Notes under the pieces: model-generated
What the model was told of the DNA's origin: nothing
The model's database searches: none
The model's input: only the letters and a program-made list of their open reading frames with translations
Shown: positions 1 through 5,920 of the stretch, piece by piece
Layout of the letters: each line of letters begins with the position of its first letter
How positions within the stretch are numbered: position 1 is the first letter of the stretch
Origin: Firmicutes bacterium UBA7523
GTDB lineage: Bacteria > Bacillota > Dethiobacteria > Dethiobacterales > Dethiobacteraceae
Direction: 5' to 3'
NCBI GenBank assembly: GCA_002479415.1
Contig: DLMZ01000031.1
Span: 71,322-81,190, forward strand
DNA: 9,869 bases
Program-made: the position numbers and the translations under genes

Positions 1-258
1 GCGTTGCTTATTCCCGGGATAGGACCAATAATTGCAGCTGGTCCATTAGCAGGCGCTTTAACGGGGATTGTCACAGGCGGTATTGCCGGAGGGCTTATTG
101 ACTACGGCATCCCTGAAGAAGAAGGAGAACGGCTTGAACAGGAAGTGCAGAAGGGGCGTATTCTAGTTGCCGTTGAAGCAGACGACCAAGAAATGGCCGA
201 AGAGTGTGCTTCGATATTTCGTGAAAACGGTTCCGATGAAGTTAAAATTCACAGATAA
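1..258 (+). CDS. General stress protein family (YflT/GSP17M-like), 3' end only
   Basis: The reading frame is open from the first base, so this is the C-terminal 85 residues of a gene that begins upstream of the window; the TTG at position 4 is not a convincing start because no ribosome binding site can be seen. The visible part has a glycine/alanine-rich, glycine-zipper-like hydrophobic stretch (IPGIGP, then repeated GxxxG spacing, to about residue 32). An acidic helix (IPEEEGERLEQEV) follows, and then a beta-alpha-beta-like tail (GRILVAVEADD, ending SDEVKIHR). This arrangement is what I know from the C-terminus of general-stress YflT-type proteins, whose biochemical role is not established. 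The gene is closed by a strong terminator, so it is not part of the dpaAB operon. The family assignment rests on pattern recognition of a fragment. Confidence 0.65.
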   Translation, partial: ALLIPGIGPIIAAGPLAGALTGIVTGGIAGGLIDYGIPEEEGERLEQEVQKGRILVAVEADDQEMAEECASIFRENGSDEVKIHR

Positions 259-291
259 ATAAACGGATATAAATATAGTTGTAGATTTTTC

Positions 292-342
292 ATCAGGCTG
301 AACGAGCCGGCAAATGCCGGTTCGTTCAGCCTGATTATTTTT
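292..342 (+). terminator. Rho-independent terminator after the stress-protein gene
   Basis: The arms at 292-311 and 316-335 form a 20-bp stem with a single G-U pair and a four-base loop (AAAT). A T-rich run (TTATTTTT, 335-342) follows. The T tract lies only on the right side, so the terminator works for + strand transcription. It insulates dpaA from the upstream gene. Confidence 0.9.
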
Positions 343-371
343 CATATCAATGAAACGCTTTATTTATTGTC

Positions 372-400
372 ACGCTTTTTATCACTTAAAACATATATTG
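372..400 (+). promoter_or_regulatory. Possible sporulation (sigma K/E-like) promoter for dpaAB
   Basis: CATATATT at 392-399 fits the CATANNNT -10 element of mother-cell sigma factors. An AC at 372-373 stands 18 bases upstream, one or two more than the usual spacing for sigma K. No convincing sigma-A promoter is visible between the terminator and dpaA. In Bacillus subtilis the spoVF operon is transcribed by sigma K, which makes such a site expected, but the match here is short and degenerate. Confidence 0.25.
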
Positions 401-414
401 AATTACTAGTGCAG

Positions 415-420
415 AGGAGG
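415..420 (+). promoter_or_regulatory. Ribosome binding site that fixes the dpaA start
   Basis: AGGAGG lies six bases upstream of the GTG at 427. It selects that GTG over an in-frame TTG at 367, which has no such site. Confidence 0.85.
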
Positions 421-426
421 CTAGCT

Positions 427-1329
427 GTGGAAAAATATAGTCTAAAAGGATGGAGAGTTGTTATAGCCGGCGGAGACGCCCGCGAGGTGTTTCTTGCTGC
501 TGAGTTTATTAATATGGGTGCTGATGTTTGGATGCTGGGTTATGAAAAATACCTGTATTCCACACTGCCGCCATTGCTTCACAGAGGTCTTCCCGATTAT
601 TGTGATGCAATAATTTGCCCCTTAGCTGGAGTTGATAGTGAAGGAAAGATTTTTGCACCATACTCTGCCAGAGAAGTACATATTGCTGACTTAGAGGCAT
701 TTTTAAAGCCCGGTGTTATTATGCTTTGTGGAAGTATTCCTCAGAACTTAAAGTTTAAATTGGAAAGCACAGGCATGATAGTCGTTCTTACTGCCGATAA
801 TGACGAGATATCAATCTATAACGCAATCCCAACTGCAGAAGGCGCTGTGGCGCTTGCTATGCAGGAGAGTACAGGTACAATACACGGCAGTAAATCTATG
901 GTCATTGGTTTTGGGCGCTGCGGTCTTCCACTTGCCAAGACGTTACAGGGTTTGGGTGCGTTTGTTACTGTTGGGGCGCGGCGAGAAGAAGTGCGGGCCA
1001 TGGCGTATGCTCTTGGTTTCCAGACGGCATGTATTAATGATTTGGAGAGCTCTGTGGCTGGATTTAATTTCATTTTCAATACTGTTCCCGCTTTGGTTGT
1101 TACTGAAGTCGTTCTTAAAAAACTTGCCAAAGATGCGGTAGTAATTGACATCGCTTCTTTTCCCGGAGGTACGGACTTCGAAGCTGCAGAACGATTGGGG
1201 ATAAAAGGCTTTTTACCTCGAGGTCTTCCCGGAAAAATTGCCCCTTCAGCTGCCGGTGCAATTTTAGCAAGGGTATATCCGCGGTTAATACGATTATATA
1301 AGAAAGGAGATGTGCCAAATGAGGCTTGA
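427..1329 (+). CDS. dpaA: Dipicolinate synthase subunit A (SpoVFA)
   Basis: Together with DpaB this makes dipicolinic acid from the DapA product in the mother cell; the acid is exported into the spore core, where it chelates calcium. The 300-residue protein begins at GTG 427. An in-frame TTG 60 bases upstream would add 20 residues but lacks a ribosome binding site. The N-terminal domain opens with a nucleotide-fold-like strand and the VVIAGGDAREV motif typical of DpaA. The motif IYNAIPTAEGAVALAMQ and a Rossmann NAD(P)-binding loop GFGRCG (residues 161-166, followed by VGARR) come next. The C-terminal part carries IDIASFPGGTDF and GLPGKIAPSAAG, also conserved in the family. Bacillus SpoVFA is about 297 residues, so the gene is full length. 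It overlaps dpaB by 11 bases, which suggests translational coupling. Confidence 0.95.
   Translation: MEKYSLKGWRVVIAGGDAREVFLAAEFINMGADVWMLGYEKYLYSTLPPLLHRGLPDYCDAIICPLAGVDSEGKIFAPYSAREVHIADLEAFLKPGVIMLCGSIPQNLKFKLESTGMIVVLTADNDEISIYNAIPTAEGAVALAMQESTGTIHGSKSMVIGFGRCGLPLAKTLQGLGAFVTVGARREEVRAMAYALGFQTACINDLESSVAGFNFIFNTVPALVVTEVVLKKLAKDAVVIDIASFPGGTDFEAAERLGIKGFLPRGLPGKIAPSAAGAILARVYPRLIRLYKKGDVPNEA
1303..1309 (+). promoter_or_regulatory. Ribosome binding site that fixes the dpaB start
   Basis: AAAGGAG lies inside the 3' end of dpaA, nine bases before the ATG at 1319. An earlier in-frame ATG at 1310 directly abuts this site and would be too close, so 1319 is preferred. Confidence 0.8.
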
Positions 1330-1942
1330 TGGGATAAGAATAGGATTAGCTATGACCGGATCACACTGTACTTTAAAAAAAATATTTCCGGAAATCGAAA
1401 AGATATTGGCAGAGGGAGCCATAGTTTTTCCTTTGGTTTCTCCCTCCGTGGGGATAACAGATACCTTTTTCGGTGACGCATCCGAGTGGAAGAAGCAGCT
1501 TGTAGAGCTTACCGGACAAGATATTATTGACAGTATTGCCGGCGCTGAAAGACTGGGGCCTGCAGAAAAGCTGGATGCATATATAATTGCACCATGTACC
1601 GGTAATACCCTGGCGAAGCTGGCAAACGGCATTACAGATACTGCGGTATTAATGGGAGCAAAGGCCCAATTGCGTAATCAGAAGCCTGTAATAATAGCTA
1701 TTTCAACCAATGACGGCTTAGGATTAAACGCAAAAAATTTAGGGGTTCTACTCGCCACACGTAATGTTTTTATGGTCCCCTTTGGTCAAGACAGCCCTTT
1801 TGATAAACCTAATTCTCTAGTGGCCAATACAAAAATGATTTTGCCCACTGTTATTCAGGCATTGGGGGGACGCCAAATACAGCCTGTGTTAATAAATTTA
1901 TCAGTGGAAGAGCTTGAGTTTCCTCATATATACAATGATTAA
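1319..1942 (+). CDS. dpaB: Dipicolinate synthase subunit B (SpoVFB), flavoprotein-like
   Basis: This is the second subunit of dipicolinate synthase. It belongs to the flavoprotein (phosphopantothenoylcysteine-decarboxylase-like) fold. The 207-residue product starts at ATG 1319 (Bacillus SpoVFB is about 200 residues). It opens with an IGLAMTGSHC motif (residues 8-17), typical of the FMN-binding fold. It then has IIAPCTGNTLAKLANGITD around residue 91, matching the family's substrate/flavin loop, and NDGLGLNAKNLG further on. It overlaps the end of dpaA and is almost certainly co-transcribed with it. No terminator is visible between dpaB and dapA, so sporulation transcripts may read on into dapA. 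The flavin requirement is inferred from the fold; the gene identity is clear from sequence and neighbours. Confidence 0.95.
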   Translation: MRLDGIRIGLAMTGSHCTLKKIFPEIEKILAEGAIVFPLVSPSVGITDTFFGDASEWKKQLVELTGQDIIDSIAGAERLGPAEKLDAYIIAPCTGNTLAKLANGITDTAVLMGAKAQLRNQKPVIIAISTNDGLGLNAKNLGVLLATRNVFMVPFGQDSPFDKPNSLVANTKMILPTVIQALGGRQIQPVLINLSVEELEFPHIYND

Positions 1943-1951
1943 ATTATCGGT

Positions 1952-1980
1952 TTGAAAAAAGCCTCGCCGTTTGTTATAAT
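1952..1980 (+). promoter_or_regulatory. Sigma-A promoter for dapA (extended -10)
   Basis: TTGAAA (1952-1957) is separated by exactly 17 bases from a perfect TATAAT (1975-1980). A TG one base ahead of the -10 makes it an extended -10 element. Transcription should start near 1987, giving a leader of about 35 bases. The promoter sits just after the dpaB stop codon. Confidence 0.85.
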
Positions 1981-2007
1981 GTGTTAAGAGTTATATTGGG
2001 TTATTCT

Positions 2008-2014
2008 GGAGGTG
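2008..2014 (+). promoter_or_regulatory. Ribosome binding site of dapA, with competing ATG
   Basis: GGAGGTG stands six bases from the TTG start at 2021 (GGAGG is eight bases away), an ideal distance. An out-of-frame ATG at 2017 lies between the site and the TTG, only four bases after GGAGG. Confidence 0.8.
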
Positions 2015-2020
2015 CAATGA

Positions 2021-2893
2021 TTGTCTGGATATTTTGGAAGCTTACTTACGGCTATGATCACACCCTTCACTGCGGATGGTGAGGTGAATTACGAAAAAGC
2101 AGCAGAGCTTGCTGTATACTTGGCGGATAATGGCGCAGACGGAGTTGTGGTTGCAGGCACCACAGGGGAAGCATCCACCCTTACTGATGAAGAAAAAATT
2201 AAACTTTTTTCTGCCGTTTCTTCAGCGCTTAAAGGTAAAGCAAAGGTTTTAGCAGGCACGGGCACAAACAGTACTGCTGATACTGTATATTTAACAAAGG
2301 CTGCGGAAGAATGCGGTGTGGACGGAATAATGGTTGTTGCTCCCTACTATAATAAGCCTTCGCAAGAAGGGTTGTATCAGCACTTCGCTACGGTAGCTGC
2401 GGTGACTAAGCTTCCTGTTATGCTTTATAATGTTCCAAGCAGGACTGTGGTAAATATGACAGCGGAAACAACGTTGCGTTTAGCTCAAATCTCAAATATT
2501 GTGGCGATAAAAGAAGCTAGCGGTAACTTAGAGCAAATTTCCGGCATTTGTGCCGAGTCTCCATCCGGCTTTGATTTGTACAGTGGTGATGACTGTGCTA
2601 CCTTGCCTATTCTTTCTCTAGGAGGCTGCGGTGTGGTTTCTGTTGCGTCTCACCTGAAAGGTAAAGAAATAAAAAAGATGATGGATGTCTTTAATTCTGG
2701 AGATGTTGCGTTGGCGGCACGCATGCACCATAGCCTTTTGCCGTTATTTAAAGCGATTTTTGTTGCCACCAATCCAGTGCCTATAAAAACAGCCATGAAT
2801 ATTTTAGGCCATGATGCGGGACCTGTTCGTTTGCCTCTGGTGGAATTAACTGATGAACAACGGGAAGAACTAATAAAGGCTTTGCCCCAGTAA
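2021..2893 (+). CDS. dapA: 4-hydroxy-tetrahydrodipicolinate synthase
   Basis: DapA condenses pyruvate with aspartate semialdehyde, the first committed step of diaminopimelate/lysine synthesis and the source of the DpaAB substrate. The 290-residue protein is the usual length and forms a TIM barrel of the class I aldolase (DHDPS/NAL) family. Diagnostic residues are visible: GTTGE at 46-50, Tyr136 in LYNVPSRT with Arg141 behind it, and the Schiff-base lysine Lys164 in VAIKEASG. PYYNKPSQEG and YSGDD are also present. The start is TTG 2021, chosen because the protein then aligns with the family N-terminus (YFGSLLTAMITPF) and the ribosome binding site is well placed. It has its own vegetative promoter and a terminator, so it can be expressed during growth independently of dpaAB. 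Unlike in Bacillus, asd and dapG do not lie between dpaB and dapA. Confidence 0.97.
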   Translation: MSGYFGSLLTAMITPFTADGEVNYEKAAELAVYLADNGADGVVVAGTTGEASTLTDEEKIKLFSAVSSALKGKAKVLAGTGTNSTADTVYLTKAAEECGVDGIMVVAPYYNKPSQEGLYQHFATVAAVTKLPVMLYNVPSRTVVNMTAETTLRLAQISNIVAIKEASGNLEQISGICAESPSGFDLYSGDDCATLPILSLGGCGVVSVASHLKGKEIKKMMDVFNSGDVALAARMHHSLLPLFKAIFVATNPVPIKTAMNILGHDAGPVRLPLVELTDEQREELIKALPQ

Positions 2894-2918
2894 TAGTCAT
2901 TTTCTTTTGAAGAATTAA

Positions 2919-2958
2919 GGGCCGCGCAGTTATTATCTGCCGGCCTGTTTTATTTGAT
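2919..2958 (+). terminator. Rho-independent terminator after dapA
   Basis: GGCCG plus GCAG (2920-2924 and 2926-2929, with C2925 bulged) pair with CTGC plus CGGCC (2937-2945) around a seven-base loop. TGTTTTATTTGATTT follows. It separates dapA from the promoter of the ribonuclease J gene. Confidence 0.75.
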
Positions 2959-2978
2959 TTGCTTTATAGGGCGTTGGC

Positions 2979-3007
2979 TTGCAACCAAGGACCTATTTAA
3001 GTATAAT
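2979..3007 (+). promoter_or_regulatory. Sigma-A promoter for the ribonuclease J gene
   Basis: TTGCAA (2979-2984) and a perfect TATAAT (3002-3007) are separated by 17 bases. The start point should be near 3014, leaving a leader of about 45 bases. The leader contains AAAGGAGGTGA (3038-3048), ten bases before the ATG, which is a slightly long spacing. Confidence 0.8.
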
Positions 3008-3058
3008 GGTATCTAGTGATATGGGCGAAATTGAAATAAAGGAGGTGAATACAATAAT

Positions 3059-4765
3059 ATGTCAACTAATCAAAACAGAAGAAGAGGTAAGGGAAAGCCT
3101 GTTTCTAAAGAGAAATTGCAGATAATTCCTCTTGGCGGAATCGGCGAGATTGGCAAAAATATGTTTGTCATTCGTTATAAAGATGAGATCATTGTTATTG
3201 ATTCCGGCTTAGCGTTTCCCAGTGATGAAATGTTGGGGATTGATGTGGTAATCCCAGATATTACTTATCTGGTTGAAAATAAGGATAAAATTCTGGCAAT
3301 TGTTCTTACCCATGGACACGAAGATCACATTGGTGCTCTGCCGTATGTTTTGCAGGAAATAAATGTGCCGGTATACGGTACGAAGCTGACATTAGGTCTT
3401 GTCCAGGGAAAGTTACGGGAACATCATATGCTGGCAAACTGTGAGTTAAACATGCTTAATCCGGATGAGAAGCTGGAGCTCGGCATCTTTAAGTTGGAAT
3501 TTTTTCGAACAAATCACAGTATTCCAGATTCTATTGGAATTGCAATTAAAACTCCGGTTGGGACAGTTGTTCATACGGGTGATTTTAAGTTTGATCAAAC
3601 ACCGGTTATCGCCGATCCTACCGATTATCACAAATTGGCTCAATTCGGACAAAAAGGTGTATTGGTTGCTTTGTCTGACAGCACTAATGCGGAACGTCCC
3701 GGATACACATTGTCAGAAAAAGAAGTGGGCGCATCCATTTTAGAGATATTCCGTACAGCTAAACAAAGAATCATTCTCGCCACATTTGCTTCCAATGTTC
3801 ATCGTATACAACAAGTAATCGATGCGGCTTGCCACTATGATCGCAAGGTTGCAGTTGTGGGCAGAAGTATGGTTAACGTTGTTGCCATTGCGCAGGAACT
3901 GGGCTATTTAAACATGGCTGAGGGTACCATTGTGGATGTGGACGAGTTAAATACAATGCCTCCGGAGAAAACATGCATTATTACAACGGGCAGCCAAGGT
4001 GAACCAATGTCAGCCCTAACCCGTATTTCTATGGCAGAACATAGAAAAGTAGAAATTATGGATGGTGACACGGTAATCATAGCCGCAACTCCCATTCCAG
4101 GCAACGAAAAATTGGTCTCTAAAACAATTGACAACCTTTTCAAAAGAGGTGCAAACGTTATTTATGAGCGGGTTTCGGGCATACATGTTTCCGGACATGC
4201 CTCCCAGGAGGAATTAAAGCTGATGCTGAACCTGCTAAAGCCGAAATACTTTATTCCTGTTCACGGAGAGTATAGGCATTTAATTCATCACAAAAAGGTA
4301 GCTGCTAAGGTTGGTATTCCTGAAAACAATGTTTTTGTCTCTGAAAACGGTCAGATTTTAGAGTTTTCGCATAATTCAGGAAGAGTAGCAGGAACAGTTA
4401 CTGCCGGCAGGGTTTTAGTAGATGGGCTTGGAGTAGGCGATGTTGGCAGCATTGTCCTTCGCGACCGCAAATTACTATCTCAGGACGGAATCCTTATCGT
4501 TGTTCTGGGTATTAGCAGAGCCACCGGAGAAATTGTTTCCGGGCCTGAGATTTATTCCAGAGGATTTGTTTATGTGCGAGAATCTGAGAATTTATTGGAA
4601 GAAGCACGTGTGCATGTGACCCGTTCCCTGGAAAAATGTAGTAATGGAAAAAAACAGGAATGGTCAGTTCTTAAAAATGCTGTTCGCGATTCCCTTTCAC
4701 GCTATGTATGGGAAAAAATGCATCGTCGTCCAATGATTTTGCCGATTATTATGGATATTAATTAA
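3059..4765 (+). CDS. rnj: Ribonuclease J (metallo-beta-lactamase/beta-CASP nuclease)
   Basis: RNase J is a cytoplasmic 5'-3' exonuclease and endonuclease central to mRNA decay and rRNA maturation in Firmicutes. The 568-residue protein has the complete family layout. The beta-lactamase domain carries the metal-binding motif HGHEDH (residues 85-90), then HSIPDS (from 153), and HTGDFKFD with Asp175. The beta-CASP domain carries TGSQGEP (310-316) and HVSGH (376-380). The returning metal-site strand IPVHGEYRH has His402, and the C-terminal domain ends RRPMILPIIMDIN. All catalytic histidines and aspartates are present. A short basic N-terminal extension (about a dozen residues, NRRRGKGK) precedes the conserved part and makes it slightly longer than the roughly 555 residues of Bacillus RNase J1. 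The locus corresponds to that of Bacillus rnjB (J2), but the intact motif suggests a fully active enzyme. Confidence 0.96.
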   Translation: MSTNQNRRRGKGKPVSKEKLQIIPLGGIGEIGKNMFVIRYKDEIIVIDSGLAFPSDEMLGIDVVIPDITYLVENKDKILAIVLTHGHEDHIGALPYVLQEINVPVYGTKLTLGLVQGKLREHHMLANCELNMLNPDEKLELGIFKLEFFRTNHSIPDSIGIAIKTPVGTVVHTGDFKFDQTPVIADPTDYHKLAQFGQKGVLVALSDSTNAERPGYTLSEKEVGASILEIFRTAKQRIILATFASNVHRIQQVIDAACHYDRKVAVVGRSMVNVVAIAQELGYLNMAEGTIVDVDELNTMPPEKTCIITTGSQGEPMSALTRISMAEHRKVEIMDGDTVIIAATPIPGNEKLVSKTIDNLFKRGANVIYERVSGIHVSGHASQEELKLMLNLLKPKYFIPVHGEYRHLIHHKKVAAKVGIPENNVFVSENGQILEFSHNSGRVAGTVTAGRVLVDGLGVGDVGSIVLRDRKLLSQDGILIVVLGISRATGEIVSGPEIYSRGFVYVRESENLLEEARVHVTRSLEKCSNGKKQEWSVLKNAVRDSLSRYVWEKMHRRPMILPIIMDIN

Positions 4766-4826
4766 GTATAACATGACGCACTGAATGGGAGAATAGAGTA
4801 TAGAGTTTACGTTAGGAAGTGATGCT

Positions 4827-5639
4827 TTGACTCTATCTCCCCGACAAAGACGGTCGTCTTCTGCCCGCAGGGTTAGGACAACTCCACATCCCGCTCTTCA
4901 GGAGCAGCCAAAAACACATACTCAGGAGAAAGAAAAAGGGCAGGATGTATTGCAAAACATTCAGCAGTTAGGTCAGACAAATATCCCGCAACAGTTGTCG
5001 GAAAACGGCATTCACACTATCACAATAATCGGTCAGATAGAGGGGCATATTACGTTGCCTCCGCAAAACAAAACAACAAAATATGAGCATATTATACCTC
5101 AGCTTGTGGCCATAGAACAAAACCCCAAAATACAAGGTTTGCTTGTAATCCTTAATACCGTTGGTGGTGATGTGGAAGCAGGTCTGGCTATCGCTGAAAT
5201 GATTGATACTCTTACTAAGCCTAGCGTCACACTGGTGCTTGGTGGAGGACACAGTATCGGTGTGCCCATAGCTGTAAGCTCGGATTATTCGTTCATAACG
5301 GAAACGGCGACCATGACTATTCATCCCATTCGCTTAACAGGGTTAGTAATAGGCGTACCTCAGACCTATGAGTATTTGGATAAGATGCAGGACAGGGTGA
5401 TAAAATTCGTTACATCCCACTCCCGCATTACCAAGGAAAAATTTCGCCAGGTAATGTTCTGTACCAATCAATTGGCTCGGGACATCGGAACGGTGATGGT
5501 AGGCAAGGACGCCGTGGATGACGGCTTAATAGACGAAGTCGGCGGATTGGGGCAGGCTATAGCAAAGCTTCAGTCGCTGATAAAAGCCCGAGAATCAAAG
5601 GGGGGATCTACCGATGCTTTGGACAGTGATGCCCCTTGA
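4827..5639 (+). CDS. tepA: ClpP-family serine protease TepA (translocation-enhancing protein)
   Basis: TepA is a ClpP/crotonase-fold protein known in Bacillus as a translocation-enhancing factor; its substrate is not well defined. The 270-residue protein starts at TTG 4827, the only usable in-frame start after a stop at 4794, with AGGA about nine bases upstream. A polar, Arg/Ser/Gln-rich N-terminus of about 45 residues, likely disordered, precedes the conserved core. The core begins IQQLGQTNIPQ and contains IIGQIEGH and LNTVGGDVEAGLA. The probable nucleophile is Ser143 in GGGHSIGVP and the probable general base is His166 in TIHPIR. Asp219 in LARDIGT is the candidate third residue by position. 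It follows the ribonuclease gene by 61 bases with no terminator, so co-transcription is likely, and it overlaps the ylzJ-like gene by 26 bases. Confidence 0.92.
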   Translation: MTLSPRQRRSSSARRVRTTPHPALQEQPKTHTQEKEKGQDVLQNIQQLGQTNIPQQLSENGIHTITIIGQIEGHITLPPQNKTTKYEHIIPQLVAIEQNPKIQGLLVILNTVGGDVEAGLAIAEMIDTLTKPSVTLVLGGGHSIGVPIAVSSDYSFITETATMTIHPIRLTGLVIGVPQTYEYLDKMQDRVIKFVTSHSRITKEKFRQVMFCTNQLARDIGTVMVGKDAVDDGLIDEVGGLGQAIAKLQSLIKARESKGGSTDALDSDAP

Positions 5640-5850
5640 AGCAGTGCTGGACGGCAGCGATAGCTATGAACCCGAGTATTTTGATGTGCCCTGGAATGAC
5701 GGGGGCAGGCTGATTGTGGAGAAGCTAAATATGGATAGCGCCAGAGTAGTCAGGCTTATATCGGGTAACGCCAATGATTATTTGGACGCAAGCATCCAGC
5801 CCGGTACCATAATTCAATATGCGCCAAAGAACCAGGCTAGTAAACAATAG
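5614..5850 (+). CDS. ylzJ: YlzJ-like protein of unknown function
   Basis: This 78-residue protein starts at ATG 5614. A G-rich ribosome binding site (AAAGGGGGG, ending at 5605) lies inside the tepA coding region. The sequence opens MLWTVMPLEAVLDG and contains YEPEYFDVPWNDGGRLIVEKL and ARVVRLISGNANDYLD. That matches the small YlzJ-like family found directly after tepA in spore formers. No membrane segment, signal peptide or catalytic motif can be seen. The overlap with tepA implies translational coupling and perhaps a shared role, but no function is known to me. Its last codons form the left arm of a hairpin. Confidence 0.88.
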   Translation: MLWTVMPLEAVLDGSDSYEPEYFDVPWNDGGRLIVEKLNMDSARVVRLISGNANDYLDASIQPGTIIQYAPKNQASKQ

Positions 5851-5861
5851 CCTGGTTCTTT
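5826..5861 (+). terminator. Hairpin terminator overlapping the end of ylzJ
   Basis: A perfect 13-bp stem pairs 5826-5838 with 5849-5861 around a ten-base loop. The right arm ends in TTCTTT, and a looser T-containing stretch (ATTTTATC, 5871-5878) follows. There is no long T run directly after the stem, so termination may be incomplete. The arm includes the ylzJ stop codon, so ribosomes finishing ylzJ could interfere with folding. Confidence 0.6.
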
Positions 5862-5911
5862 ACTGCGAAAATTTTATCATCCAGGGACAGCGGTTGCATA
5901 AGTATTAATTG

Positions 5912-5917
5912 GGTGAT
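5912..5917 (+). promoter_or_regulatory. Ribosome binding site that decides the Na/Pi-family start
   Basis: GGTGAT, three bases before ATG 5921, matches the part of the anti-Shine-Dalgarno sequence that normally pairs closest to the start codon. It favours ATG 5921 over an in-frame TTG at 5909, which has no upstream site. Confidence 0.55.
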
Positions 5918-5920
5918 GCT

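Noticed and set aside
367..426. Longer dpaA beginning at TTG 367
   Set aside because: No ribosome binding site precedes it, while AGGAGG is ideally placed for GTG 427. The Bacillus protein also begins close to the conserved nucleotide-fold strand.
816..1151. Minus-strand open frame of 111 codons inside dpaA
   Set aside because: It lies wholly opposite the Rossmann region of dpaA, resembles no family I know, and has no associated promoter or ribosome binding site that I can see.
1294..1632. Minus-strand open frame of 112 codons across dpaA/dpaB
   Set aside because: It is the antisense shadow of conserved dpaB coding sequence, with no recognisable protein motif.
1943..2020. Lysine riboswitch or T-box ahead of dapA
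   Set aside because: The predicted leader is only about 35 bases, far too short for either element, and no conserved core is visible.
4766..4826. Separate promoter for tepA (TATAAC at 4767-4772)
   Set aside because: The nearest -35-like TTGCCG at 4739 is 22 bases away, too far for sigma A, and no terminator separates the gene from the ribonuclease gene.
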